Shown here: piece by piece, positions 61,801-63,516 of the stretch | How positions within the stretch are numbered: position 1 is the stretch's first letter | Layout of the letters: every line of letters starts with the position of its first letter | Source of the DNA: Alentia gelatinosa | Lineage: Eukaryota; Annelida; Polychaeta; Phyllodocida; Polynoidae | Length of the DNA stretch: 64,000 nt | NCBI GenBank assembly: GCA_950022655.1 | Contig: OX465589.1 | Coordinates: 25,535,626 to 25,599,625 of the forward strand | Direction of reading: 5' to 3' | Position numbers and translations under genes: made by a program | The notes under the pieces: generated by a model | The model's input: the letters and a program-made list of their open reading frames with translations, nothing else | Told to the model about the DNA's origin: nothing | Databases searched by the model: none

Positions 61801-63516
61801 GTATTTTCAATATCTATAAAAGACATATAAATGTCATAGCTCGGCCAATATAGCAGCCAAATATATATAATGCGTTCTTTTTTACCACATTGAGTTTATT
61901 TCAGAGTTTCCAATGGCTTATATGTATACATATCTATTTATGATCATCTGACGGCACCTTCATTCTATTCCCAGTGTTAATTGGCTAATATTCAGGGAAG
62001 AACTGATCAGAATGGAATTCCAGCAATGATTCAAAGTCATAAAAACGAAAAAGTAACAGAACGTCATGCCTCATATATATATATGTGCATATATTAACAT
62101 ATATTAACATGGCTCCGCCCTCTCACAGCCGGACCGCGCCTCGAGTACGACACTCGCTACCAGCACATGGCGCTCCCTGTCGGCAGCTCCCTGAAGCTGA
62201 ACATCTCGGTGGAGGGCGAGCCGGCCCCGCACGTCACGTGGTACAAAGACGGCGCCAAACTGGCCGGTAGAGGGCACGCCGCCGTCGAGACCACCGACTA
62301 CATGACGTCACTGGGCGTCCGTCGCGTGGGCTGTGACGACACGGGCGACTACTGTGTCGTCGCCAAGAACGAGTGGGGCATGGCAGAAGCCAGGTTCAAC
62401 GTCACCGTCACAGGTGAGTGAACTATACCTGCAGTGTGTCCCTTCTACCTTGATTCACTTACTATAACAGTGAGTTAAGAATGGAATGTATCGTGTATTT
62501 CTTGTCAACTTATAAGTTTTCTTTATAACAGGGAGAAAATGAAATTGAATTTAAGCAATAGAATATATTATATGAGGTCAGATAGATTTCAGTGATTGTG
62601 AAGAATTTAACTCGCGATAGAGTGGATTGGCCAAAATAGCAATCATTTTGAGGGGGCGTGGCTTAGAGGATGATGATGACAACTCCCCGGATGTAACCAA
62701 TTTGATGTAGCAGAAGAAACGGCGATCGCATTTAAAAAAATGTAATTCATTGATTACAATCTTTTTTCTTCAGACTGATTAATTTTATGTGCAATTTGCA
62801 GACGGCCCCGGCGCGCCGACCGGCCTGCACGTGACCGACATGACCAAAGCCAGCGTCACGCTCCACTGGAGCAAGCCCCGTTCTGACGGCGGCAGTAAGA
62901 TCACCGCGTACCACATCGACCGTTCTGACAACACGGTAAGCGAACGCCCCGCTGTCGTCTTCCCATATACATACCGTCATGTTGGTGTGCCTGTGTCGTT
63001 TTAGAATATAAGTACATTCTATCCATATATGGCTTCATATATGGCTTCGTGCTGGCTTCTTATTATAGATTTATAAATGGTGTACATATACTAGCGACTT
63101 CGTCGATGCCCTTTATGCCTTTGAGTGTATGTGAAACACAAACCTCTAGAGGTCTGTGTGTCAAAGAAACTACTCTGGATTTTTCTGGTTCCCCACCCTG
63201 TATTCCCACCCATACATAGGTTGAAGTAGGACACCAGTCAAATATGTTTGTTTTAGGTTGTGATTTGTTCAGATCGCTGTGCCTTTTTGTAAATGGTCTG
63301 TAAATGTCTCTCTATGGCTTTTGAATATGGCTTCACCTTGTGTTTGACAGGGACTGTGGACGAACGTGGGTACGACTGACGGCACGCGCACCTCGTACAA
63401 CATACGTAACCTGCAGAAGGGCGTCGACTACTACTTCAGAGTGTCCGCCGAGAACGACATCGGCGTCGGCAACTACGGCAAACTCGACATGCCCGTCCGC
63501 CTCATGGACGACTACG
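1566..63516 (+). CDS. TTN-like: Titin-like giant Ig/Fn3 muscle protein, interior part (58 exons)
   Basis: Giant modular protein of the titin/twitchin family, expected in the sarcomere along thick filaments. Joining the 58 exons listed below gives one uninterrupted frame of about 5,870 residues. Fn3 domains show the W of strand B, a DGG(S/A)PI.GY turn and Y.FRV.AEN..G. Ig domains are I-set, with a W after strand C and a (D)SG.Y strand F. Domain joins such as V.VL-DKPGPP and AKDPW-KPGKP resemble titin A-band joins. The order Fn-Fn-Ig-Ig-Fn-Fn-Fn-Ig-Ig-Fn repeats six times; I call these positions p1-p10. Twitchin/projectin cores repeat Fn-Fn-Ig and have fewer domains, so titin is the better name, but orthology is not proven. 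Domain-border introns are all phase 1. The gene runs off both ends; kinase, N- and C-termini are not seen. Confidence 0.9.
1869..2588 (+). other. Intron 1 (720 bp) with a short foldback-element copy
   Basis: AT-rich intron with no exon signal. It holds the deleted transposon copy at 2231-2387, annotated separately. Confidence 0.8.
2231..2387. mobile_element. Internally deleted MITE/foldback copy
   Basis: Both ends match the reverse complement of 58693-59029: the left end starts TACCCATGCCGTAT and the right end includes GTCCGTACAAACGGTAAATT and ends CATGGTCAGGACGTTCTATA. About 180 bp of the longer copy, including one inverted-repeat arm, is absent here. No coding capacity. Confidence 0.75.
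2589..2891 (+). CDS. Exon 2: Fn3 (R1 p2)
   Basis: 303-nt Fn3 exon. The split codon G|CC gives KDPW-AKPGKPDAPEI at the join. Motifs: DDGGAEIFNYVIEYRVEGAYKW and YEFRFAAENKAGVG, ending EAKEPIG. The FNYVIEYRVEG string recurs in the other p2 exons (11 and 21). Many upstream in-frame residues are intron read-through. Confidence 0.93.
3387..3674 (+). CDS. Exon 3: Ig (R1 p3)
   Basis: Whole I-set domain in one 288-nt exon. Strand-C W is in SVSWYRDGREVYA and strand F is GYYKCEAANKIGR. The first Ig cysteine is replaced (LEARI), unlike the other p3 domains. There is no intron in the W codon here, whereas exons 12/13, 39/40, 48/49 and 54/55 are cut at that codon. Confidence 0.93.
4170..4457 (+). CDS. Exon 4: Ig (R1 p4)
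   Basis: 288-nt Ig exon with the p4 signature IDYEARLKE, then KAGSSLVLPVKVSG, KVTWYRA and YKVVAENKCG. It lacks both canonical Ig cysteines, as p4 domains generally do. The split codon C|AG from exon 3 gives Q. Confidence 0.93.
4899..5125 (+). CDS. Exon 5: Fn3, first part (R1 p5)
   Basis: Opens DRPSPPKNLRATEVYKDY, the p5 signature shared with exons 15 and 25, and includes SDGGSPLTEYIVEKRDA. The 227-nt exon stops after SYFFQ with a phase-0 donor, inside strand F. The domain finishes in exon 6. Other p5 domains have no intron here. Confidence 0.92.
5606..6266 (+). CDS. Exon 6: end of Fn3 p5 plus Fn3 p6 and p7 (R1)
   Basis: Largest exon of R1, 661 nt. It starts in phase 0 with VFAENDIGRSDP, completing p5. 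Two full Fn3 domains follow: PPGPPTKVKV to AKNPYD (p6) and VPGRPEAPVV to PAKYG (p7). Both carry DGGS-I turns and YEFRV.AEN. The p6-p7 pair without an internal intron recurs in exons 16, 26 and 35. Confidence 0.93.
6887..7156 (+). CDS. Exon 7: Ig (R1 p8)
   Basis: Short 270-nt Ig exon with the p8 signature I.F.REL.DV, LECEISKSG, LDWYKGERKIRRDE and YSAQYEK. The first cysteine is present; the strand-F cysteine is replaced. Same length as exons 17 and 27. Confidence 0.93.
7663..7947 (+). CDS. Exon 8: Ig (R1 p9)
   Basis: 285-nt Ig exon. IELPFNAHPMPDVNW is followed by the p9 string GRLPDSRRFKTDI and MTSLTMAKV, nearly identical to exon 18. Strand F is YACKLENEHG. The first Ig cysteine is missing. 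Confidence 0.93.
8416..8712 (+). CDS. Exon 9: Fn3 (R1 p10)
   Basis: 297-nt Fn3 exon opening DKPSAPENLRSVGF. It has SDDGGCDITGYVIEQR and YEFRVAAKNEVGQG, and ends PKSKAG. A KS.. ending marks p10 in R1-R4. It closes super-repeat 1. Confidence 0.93.
9122..9424 (+). CDS. Exon 10: Fn3 (R2 p1)
   Basis: 303-nt Fn3 exon: DVPGPPSAPEPSEV, SDGGSPITGYYIERS, YEFRIVAINKIGEGPPG, ending KAKDPWS. Starts super-repeat 2 and closely matches exon 20, including the IVA.NK.GEGPPGP stretch. Confidence 0.93.
9916..10221 (+). CDS. Exon 11: Fn3 (R2 p2)
   Basis: 306-nt Fn3 exon: NKPGKPDVPEITRIG, DDGGSAIFNYVIEYRVEGGFKW, YEFRVAAENRAGVG, ending KEEV. Very close to exon 2. One codon longer than exon 2, within the ANEDE turn. 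Confidence 0.93.
10277..10461. mobile_element. MITE with terminal inverted repeats
   Basis: Left end AGTGCCAAATCCACTAAGG (10278-10296) matches the reverse complement of the right end, AGCGCCAAATCCACTAAGG (10442-10460), with one mismatch. TA flanks both sides (10275-10276 and 10462-10463), as expected of a TA target duplication. It is about 185 bp and has no ORF of its own. The centre is rich in short CGCAGACGTT repeats. Confidence 0.7.
10879..10932. repeat. Two adjacent hairpins built on GTATGCCA
   Basis: TTCCGTATGCCA (10879-10890) pairs perfectly with TGGCATACGGAA (10898-10909) across a 7-nt loop. TATGCCACTAGTGGCATA (10915-10932) is a perfect palindrome using the same core. Confidence 0.75.
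10986..11131. repeat. Foldback (inverted repeat) element
   Basis: The arm beginning TTTTAATCTTGTCCA (11001-11015) is complementary to GGACAAGATTAAAC (11106-11119), and complementarity continues outward and inward with mismatches to a centre near 11060. No coding content. Confidence 0.65.
11178..11292 (+). CDS. Exon 12: Ig, first part (R2 p3)
   Basis: 115-nt exon: GRPPKILEAPLDMVV, ATLECDLDRGDPKATINW. The intron interrupts the strand-C tryptophan codon as TG|G (phase 2). Exons 39 and 48 are also exactly 115 nt and cut at the same base. Confidence 0.92.
11591..11763 (+). CDS. Exon 13: Ig, second part (R2 p3)
   Basis: 173-nt exon finishing the W codon, then YKGNKEVYSGG, ASLDIKETSVKDGG and YRCEAVNKLGRA. 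Both Ig cysteines are present across exons 12-13. Same length as exons 40, 49 and 55. Confidence 0.92.
12345..12632 (+). CDS. Exon 14: Ig (R2 p4)
   Basis: 288-nt Ig exon: APAIDYEARLKDAQTIKAG, SLILPVNVTGVPEPKVTW, YKVTAENEVGEA. Lacks both Ig cysteines. Split codon T|GC gives Cys at the domain border, as at the exon 32/33 join. Confidence 0.93.
13214..13516 (+). CDS. Exon 15: Fn3 (R2 p5)
   Basis: 303-nt Fn3 exon: DKPSPPRNLRVTEVYKTH, HDGGSPVTSYIVEKADA, YLFQVYAENSIGRSDPA, ending AKLPFG. Intact equivalent of the split exon 5/6 domain. Confidence 0.93.
14271..14864 (+). CDS. Exon 16: two Fn3 domains (R2 p6-p7)
   Basis: 594-nt exon with two complete Fn3 domains. The first runs DPPGPPQTLRL to TAKDPF and has YDYRVCAENEAGVGKPSQTTG. 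The second runs DKPGRPGAPDV to PAQYG and has PITNYIVEM and YEFRVTAENKAGQG. Matches the second and third domains of exon 6. Confidence 0.93.
15167..15436 (+). CDS. Exon 17: Ig (R2 p8)
   Basis: 270-nt Ig exon: ESIVFTRDLQDIKV, FECEISKPGLKVEWYKGERQLRRDE, YSASYKKA. Nearly a copy of exon 7. First cysteine kept, second lost. Confidence 0.93.
15996..16280 (+). CDS. Exon 18: Ig (R2 p9)
   Basis: 285-nt Ig exon: PPGFGDHKFKDRMVLRAG, IEIPFSGCPLPEVTW, NGRLPDARRFKTDVI, MTSLTMAKV, YSLTIENAHG. Very close to exon 8. A run of 13 G lies about 140 bp upstream in the intron. Confidence 0.93.
16495..16797 (+). CDS. Exon 19: Fn3 (R2 p10)
   Basis: 303-nt Fn3 exon: DKPGPPQNLKVTD, KDGGSDVTGYVIEMREA, YNFRVAAENEVGQGEYAE, ending AKSQFG. 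Closes super-repeat 2. The following intron is 2.8 kb and may hold a microexon. Confidence 0.93.
17717..17725 (+). CDS. Candidate 9-nt microexon
   Basis: ATCGAAGAA lies between a pyrimidine-rich acceptor ending tttacag and a consensus donor gtaagt. Its length keeps the phase-1 frame. If included, the exon 19/20 join changes from F-D-LPGPP to F-D-R-R-N-LPGPP, adding a basic linker between p10 and p1. There is no transcript evidence. Confidence 0.35.
18370..18387. promoter_or_regulatory. CTCF-like motif
   Basis: TTGCCACCAGAGGGCAGC resembles the known CTCF core (CCACCAGRKGGC). Single motif, no other support. Confidence 0.25.
19572..19874 (+). CDS. Exon 20: Fn3 (R3 p1)
   Basis: 303-nt Fn3 exon: LPGPPSAPTAEEAL, KDGGSPVTGYFVERS, YRFRIVAVNKVGEGPPGP, ending AKDPWG. 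Particularly GC-rich. Starts super-repeat 3 and pairs with exon 10. Confidence 0.93.
19875..21261 (+). other. Intron 20 (1,387 bp) with a tandem array
   Basis: The first 570 bp are AT-rich without features. The rest is a tandem array of about 348 bp units abutting exon 21, described separately. Confidence 0.8.
20496..21283 (+). repeat. 348-bp tandem array containing copies of the exon 21 start
   Basis: Units start at 20496, 20843 and 21191 (spacings 347 and 348). Each begins YTATATTTCGGAGAAACCTGG. Within a unit a 59-bp subrepeat is doubled, so GAGAAACCTGGYAARCCCGGCAC occurs at 20507, 20566, 20854, 20913 and 21202 before the real one at 21261. The copies at 20566 and 20913 keep the acceptor TTTCACAG. 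A more decayed copy lies at about 20468-20495. The last unit runs into exon 21. Confidence 0.88.
21262..21404 (+). CDS. Exon 21: Fn3, first part (R3 p2)
   Basis: 143-nt exon: EKPGKPGTPDIAEM, SLTWRRPKSDGGSEIFTYIIEYRAEGAFK, then a phase-0 donor gtaaac. The true start is chosen because only this copy continues into an open Fn3 frame; the upstream copies diverge after CCCGGCAC. Confidence 0.9.
21784..21943 (+). CDS. Exon 22: Fn3, second part (R3 p2)
   Basis: 160-nt exon starting in phase 0 with WVGANDD and continuing YTVKGLQSG and YEFRVTAENKAGTGPPSDPS. Together with exon 21 it makes 303 nt, the standard p2 length, so an intron interrupts a normally single-exon domain. Confidence 0.92.
22493..22780 (+). 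CDS. Exon 23: Ig (R3 p3)
   Basis: 288-nt uninterrupted Ig exon: GKGPKLLTSLKDTQV, LTCDVTRGEPLATIRWFKDNKEV, YRCEAANKHGRV. Both cysteines present. No W-codon intron. Confidence 0.93.
22781..23669 (+). other. Intron 23 (889 bp)
   Basis: No exon or repeat recognised. There is a C-rich pyrimidine stretch near 22985-23025 (CCCTCCCCCTCCCCTCC). Confidence 0.7.
23670..23954 (+). CDS. Exon 24: Ig (R3 p4)
   Basis: 285-nt Ig exon: APKITYDTKVDGQSVKAG, IILPVDLTGHPAPTVTWYLNNK, YKVVAENEVGRDE. Both Ig cysteines absent, as in other p4 domains. Confidence 0.93.
24384..24469 (+). repeat. 43-bp tandem duplication beside an acceptor
   Basis: CTTGACACTGGTGGAGAACC and the following bases occur at 24384-24426 and again at 24427-24469, essentially identical. 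The second copy ends about 15 bp before the exon 25 start and so sits over the branch-point region. Confidence 0.85.
24485..24781 (+). CDS. Exon 25: Fn3 (R3 p5)
   Basis: 297-nt Fn3 exon: RPSCPQTVRVTEVYKDY, SDGGSPLTGYVIEKRDA, YHFRVSAENKIGTSDP, ending AKLPFG. Close to exon 5/6. The next exon is 13.9 kb away, yet frame and domain order continue. Confidence 0.93.
26826..27011 (+). repeat. 93-bp minisatellite, two copies
   Basis: Units start TAACTCTCTGTGATGGGGAG at 26826 and 26919 and differ at a few bases. G-rich runs (GGGGCGGGGGG) occur in each unit. Short reading frames here on both strands are by-products of the repeat. Confidence 0.85.
30108..30200 (+). repeat. About 37-bp minisatellite, 2.3 copies
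   Basis: GTTGARGTGTTGGT-type units with TTTCTAGAGGGGAG start at 30108, 30144 and 30182. Low coding potential. Confidence 0.7.
30820..31380 (+). promoter_or_regulatory. Possible internal promoter / alternative first exon
   Basis: GC-rich, CpG-containing segment in the giant intron, followed by an ATG at 31352, a second in-frame ATG at 31373, and a consensus donor CA|gtgagt at 31381. The nine codons would end in phase 2, which does not fit exon 26 (entered after one base), so a joined protein is not predicted. A non-coding leader, an unrelated transcript or chance remain possible. Confidence 0.2.
32792..32894. promoter_or_regulatory. NRF1-like site and two RFX X-box-like palindromes
   Basis: TGCGCAGGCGC at 32792-32802 resembles an NRF1 site. 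GCTGCCATGGCAAC (32807-32820) and GTTGCCATGGTAAC (32881-32894) each differ by one base from the X-box palindrome GTTGCCATGGCAAC. All lie in a GC-rich patch of an otherwise AT-rich intron. An active promoter or enhancer is inferred, not shown. Confidence 0.35.
38722..39315 (+). CDS. Exon 26: two Fn3 domains (R3 p6-p7)
   Basis: 594-nt exon with two Fn3 domains. EPPGPPRKVQV with RWIKVNRVPV and YDFRVAAENAAGVGQPS ends TAKDPY; EKPGKPGVPRV with PITNYVVEM and YEFRVSAENKVGRG ends SSKYG. Same length and content as exons 16 and 35. Confidence 0.93.
39678..39947 (+). CDS. Exon 27: Ig (R3 p8)
   Basis: 270-nt Ig exon: DRVDFVRPLTDQKV, FECEVSADGATVQWLRGERPIKRGD, YTAQVKNKT. First cysteine kept, second lost. 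Confidence 0.93.
40244..40531 (+). CDS. Exon 28: Ig (R3 p9)
   Basis: 288-nt Ig exon: PPKITADNRYKDGL, IEMQFTGSPQPKVTW, NNGRLPDARRTTSET, YSLALENESG. p9 signature GRLPDARR conserved. Confidence 0.93.
40532..41561 (+). other. Intron 28 (1,030 bp)
   Basis: No exon or repeat recognised. Contains a TGACGTCA palindrome at 41310. Confidence 0.7.
41562..41858 (+). CDS. Exon 29: Fn3 (R3 p10)
   Basis: 297-nt Fn3 exon: KPGAPKNPSASNV, NDGGSPISHYVIEKREG, YVFRVSAENECGVGEAAE, ending AKSQYS. Closes super-repeat 3. Confidence 0.93.
42346..42639 (+). CDS. Exon 30: Fn3 (R4 p1)
   Basis: 294-nt Fn3 exon: LPGAPSIPLVKEV, KDGGTPITAYVIERRAG, YEFRVCAENKMGVGEPS, ending TKDPFS. Acceptor tgcag; the split codon A|GT gives Ser. 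Confidence 0.93.
43040..43339 (+). CDS. Exon 31: Fn3 (R4 p2)
   Basis: 300-nt Fn3 exon: NKPGPPGVPQISEI, DDGGAPIDGYVLESKMEGGRWK, YQFRVAAVNRAGQGPNSD, ending AKAPLG. p2 type, although the IFNYVIEYRVEG string has drifted. Confidence 0.93.
43691..43978 (+). CDS. Exon 32: Ig (R4 p3)
   Basis: 288-nt intron-free Ig exon: GESPKLLSALHDETTV, LTCRIRQGEPPATVRWYHGSREVYAG, YRCEAANRMGRVE. Both cysteines present, plus an extra one in AYRCAGADGG between strands E and F. Confidence 0.93.
44466..44753 (+). CDS. Exon 33: Ig (R4 p4)
   Basis: 288-nt Ig exon: APKLEVESRYRGDQQVKGG, LILQAEVSGEPAPTIRWYRDG, YKVTAENKVGSD. Lacks both Ig cysteines. The T|GC split codon matches exon 13/14. Confidence 0.93.
45191..45333 (+). 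repeat. Intronic repeat shared by introns 33 and 34 (copy 1)
   Basis: TTGATGACATTTCTAATACA, then ATCTATCCGTGTCTTTC, GAGGCTTTATTGTTATACAA and GGGGATGCAAA, are shared with 46039-46188 in the same order. The two copies flank exon 34. Confidence 0.85.
45416..45718 (+). CDS. Exon 34: Fn3 (R4 p5)
   Basis: 303-nt Fn3 exon: KPSAPQKVRLLEQYKDH, SDGGSRVTGYVIEKRDA, YMFRVAAENAIGTGPFG, ending AKLPFG. The only exon here whose two flanking introns share a repeat. Confidence 0.93.
46039..46188 (+). repeat. Intronic repeat shared by introns 33 and 34 (copy 2)
   Basis: Second copy of the 45191-45333 sequence, same orientation, with scattered substitutions and small indels. Confidence 0.85.
46403..46996 (+). 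CDS. Exon 35: two Fn3 domains (R4 p6-p7)
   Basis: 594-nt exon. VPSPPRNVRIQDL, SDGGSPITGYYVERRQAY and YEFQVVAENEAGCSRPSETTG end TAKDPY; SRPGKPGKPDV, AITNYIIEV and YEFRVSAENKAGAG end VKYG. Same architecture as exons 16 and 26. Confidence 0.93.
47391..48245 (+). CDS. Exon 36: Ig-Ig-Fn3 fused (R4 p8-p10)
   Basis: One 855-nt exon holds three domains that elsewhere use three exons. Ig p8: ELIDFARPLTD, FECELSK, WYKDD. Ig p9: PPTFLNIEKY, MELPFNANPQPNVEW, RGRRFTSDV. Fn p10: RPSAPTNIKV, TDGGAAITQYVVEKRD, YVFQVSAENAVGIGD, ending KSPFS. 855 equals 270+288+297, the single-exon lengths in R3, so two introns are missing without change of length. Confidence 0.94.
48716..49015 (+). CDS. Exon 37: Fn3 (R5 p1)
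   Basis: 300-nt Fn3 exon: PPGAPHRPIVSKV, NDGGAPVTGYHMERLS, YEFRVSAENKVGTGVPS, ending PKDPWG. Starts super-repeat 5. Confidence 0.93.
49408..49713 (+). CDS. Exon 38: Fn3 (R5 p2)
   Basis: 306-nt Fn3 exon, codons in step from 49410: KPGPPGPVTVTDI, EDGGSPITGYVIESRVEGGFKW, YDFRVAATNKAGVGAY, ending VTEPI. ESRVEGGFKW marks it as p2. A longer open frame in another register overlaps it but shows no domain pattern. Confidence 0.92.
49852..49966 (+). CDS. Exon 39: Ig, first part (R5 p3)
   Basis: 115-nt exon: GNAPKMTSGLQDVTVV, ATFECEVKPGMDEFEIAW. Ends inside the W codon (TG|G, phase 2) like exons 12, 48 and 54. Confidence 0.92.
50336..50508 (+). CDS. Exon 40: Ig, second part (R5 p3)
   Basis: 173-nt exon: YKESKELFRGRKFEM, ASLVIKDTEVSDAANYRCEIINKLGRV. 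Both Ig cysteines are present across exons 39-40. Confidence 0.92.
51010..51297 (+). CDS. Exon 41: Ig (R5 p4)
   Basis: 288-nt Ig exon: KPELDYDSRLKSPQSLKAG, LTLRVDYTGRPTPSAAWFINSS, YRLDVRNTAG. No Ig cysteines. The acceptor is ctaaag, weaker than the usual cag; it is chosen because it gives the standard length and phase. Confidence 0.9.
51828..52130 (+). CDS. Exon 42: Fn3 (R5 p5)
   Basis: 303-nt Fn3 exon: KPSTPRSLGVASV, STGGSPITGYLIEKRDA, YFFRVAAENVVGISDF, ending PKLPYS. Thr replaces the usual Asp of the DGGS turn. Confidence 0.93.
52506..52808 (+). CDS. Exon 43: Fn3 (R5 p6)
   Basis: 303-nt Fn3 exon: EPDAPRNLTVTGI, DDGGSKVKGYYVEKRTPYSARW, YEFRVLAENAAGTGRPSEPTG, ending VKDPYG. In R1-R4 this domain shares an exon with p7; here a 464-bp phase-1 intron separates them. 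Confidence 0.93.
53273..53566 (+). CDS. Exon 44: Fn3 (R5 p7)
   Basis: 294-nt Fn3 exon: KPSSPGQPEIVSIG, TDGGSPITTFRLESR, YEFRVSAENKAGSSMPS, ending VKYG. Acceptor ggccacag. Confidence 0.93.
54003..54557 (+). CDS. Exon 45: Ig-Ig fused (R5 p8-p9)
   Basis: 555-nt exon, equal to 270+285. Ig p8: EPIDFTRPLKDVKV, LECEVSKANARAQWLKDGQEI. Ig p9: APVITTTDYSKGIV, MEVQFTASPQPRAVWKKD, TRRLKVDAI, YTLTLTNPHG. Parallel to exon 36 but without its third domain. Confidence 0.93.
54904..55306 (+). CDS. Exon 46: Fn3 p10 (R5) plus start of next Fn3 p1 (R6)
   Basis: 403-nt exon. A whole Fn3 (KPSCPEDLRVESF, NDGGAPVTDYVLEKREA, YVFRVAAKNKVGVGAF) is followed by the first third of another (VPAAPGPVTVTDV, SDGGSSILG). The donor GG|gtaggt is phase 2, before the Y of the GYHVERK motif. 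The super-repeat border is therefore inside an exon. Confidence 0.92.
55665..56167 (+). CDS. Exon 47: rest of Fn3 p1 and all of Fn3 p2 (R6)
   Basis: 503-nt exon. It begins by completing the Gly codon, then YHVERKVAS and YEFRTYAENKIGPG, ending AKDPW (p1). Then QKPGAPTDLHV, TDGGNEVRHYLVEYKPADGFRW and YVFRVSAENKAGYG, ending AKDPV (p2). Confidence 0.92.
56513..56627 (+). CDS. Exon 48: Ig, first part (R6 p3)
   Basis: 115-nt exon: GKEPVVLAKLQDIHA, VTLECEISPGEPKANFRW, ending in the W codon (TG|G). Confidence 0.92.
56964..57136 (+). CDS. Exon 49: Ig, second part (R6 p3)
   Basis: 173-nt exon: FKDAKELYKSHKHRM, AALHIHNVEASDSGKYRCEASNRMGRI. Both cysteines are present across exons 48-49. Confidence 0.92.
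57683..57973 (+). CDS. Exon 50: Ig (R6 p4)
   Basis: 291-nt Ig exon: GPTVDVDSRYRDTQTVKAG, LILPVNFHGVPAPRATWFRNGS, YRLRLENDAGV. Lacks Ig cysteines; p4 type. Confidence 0.93.
58542..58684. repeat. 143-bp near-perfect palindrome
   Basis: AGAAACCCATGCAAGTTTAG at the left end pairs with CTAAACTTGAATGGGTTTCC at the right end, and complementarity continues through GGGTC.GAGCTCG and TTGAATCA to a GCGGCTTCGCCTTG centre near 58608. No coding content; probably a foldback transposon. Confidence 0.8.
58693..59029. mobile_element. Foldback/MITE element, longer copy
   Basis: Arms near 58693-58772 and 58781-58851 form an inverted repeat (TAATTTACGGTTTGTACGGA against TCCGTACAAACCGTAAATTA). A right-hand segment contains short palindromes around GGTCCGTA and ends GGCATGGGTATATAG. 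In reverse complement both ends match 2231-2387, showing a family with internal deletions. No ORF. Confidence 0.75.
59154..59560 (+). CDS. Exon 51: Fn3 p5 slot plus start of Fn3 p6 (R6)
   Basis: 407-nt exon. Whole Fn3: VPGAPASLRLTSI, YDGGDNVTGYVIERRD, YYFRVAAENSVGTGRP, ending EIKSAF, an ending more like p10 than p5. Then KPRGLEIAEV and SDGGAPIQ of the next Fn3. Phase-0 donor gtaaac. Confidence 0.91.
59936..60134 (+). CDS. Exon 52: Fn3, second part (R6 p6)
   Basis: 199-nt exon: GYIIERRQGYSSRFIRANKQ, YEYRVLAENEAGQGPPS, ending AKDPYG. The AKDPY ending is of p6 type. It is cut two bases away from the equivalent site in exons 46/47. Confidence 0.91.
60690..60998 (+). CDS. Exon 53: Fn3 (R6 p7)
   Basis: 309-nt Fn3 exon: KPLAPGRPEVNLSG, DDGGSPVTNYVIEMKSS, YEFRVSAENKIGRSEAS, ending IIRDVTP instead of the usual KYG, so the join to the next Ig is changed. 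Confidence 0.92.
61338..61449 (+). CDS. Exon 54: Ig, first part (R6 p8 slot, p3 type)
   Basis: 112-nt exon: GKAPRVMETLQNVYA, RLECCITGVPEPEITW, cut in the W codon (TG|G). Sequence and intron site match p3 Igs, not the 270-nt p8 Igs expected at this place. Confidence 0.91.
61590..61762 (+). CDS. Exon 55: Ig, second part (R6 p8 slot, p3 type)
   Basis: 173-nt exon: SKDYQTLTPGRKYEM, ASLVVRDVIDKDTGRYMCEASNQFGQA. Both Ig cysteines are present, another p3 trait. Same length as exons 13, 40 and 49. Confidence 0.92.
62129..62413 (+). CDS. Exon 56: Ig (R6 p9 slot, p4 type)
   Basis: 285-nt Ig exon: GPRLEYDTRYQHMALPVG, LKLNISVEGEPAPHVTWYKDG, YCVVAKNEWGMA. The YDTRY start is p4-like, and the GRLPDARR string of p9 is absent. 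Confidence 0.92.
62802..62935 (+). CDS. Exon 57: Fn3, first part (R6 p10 slot)
   Basis: 134-nt exon: GPGAPTGLHVTDM, SDGGSKITAYHIDRSDNT, phase-0 donor gtaagc. A distinct intron site within the Fn3, between strands C and C'. Confidence 0.9.
63351..63516 (+). CDS. Exon 58: Fn3, second part (R6 p10 slot)
   Basis: 166-nt exon: GLWTNVGTTDG, YYFRVSAENDIGVGNYG, ending MDDYG with donor gtaagt, phase 1. The reading frame is open to the donor, so the gene continues past the window. Confidence 0.91.

Larger units (their letters stand above)
2892..62801 (+). other. Remaining introns of about 300 bp or more without features
   Basis: Nothing recognisable beyond splice sites in introns 2892-3386, 3675-4169, 4458-4898, 5126-5605, 6267-6886, 7157-7662, 7948-8415, 8713-9121, 9425-9915, 11764-12344, 12633-13213, 13517-14270, 14865-15166, 15437-15995, 21405-21783, 21944-22492, 39316-39677, 41859-42345, 42640-43039, 43340-43690, 43979-44465, 46997-47390, 48246-48715, 49016-49407, 49967-50335, 50509-51009, 51298-51827, 52131-52505, 52809-53272, 53567-54002, 54558-54903, 55307-55664, 56168-56512, 56628-56963, 57137-57682, 59561-59935, 60135-60689, 60999-61337, 61763-62128, 62414-62801 and 62936-63350. 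Confidence 0.7.
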
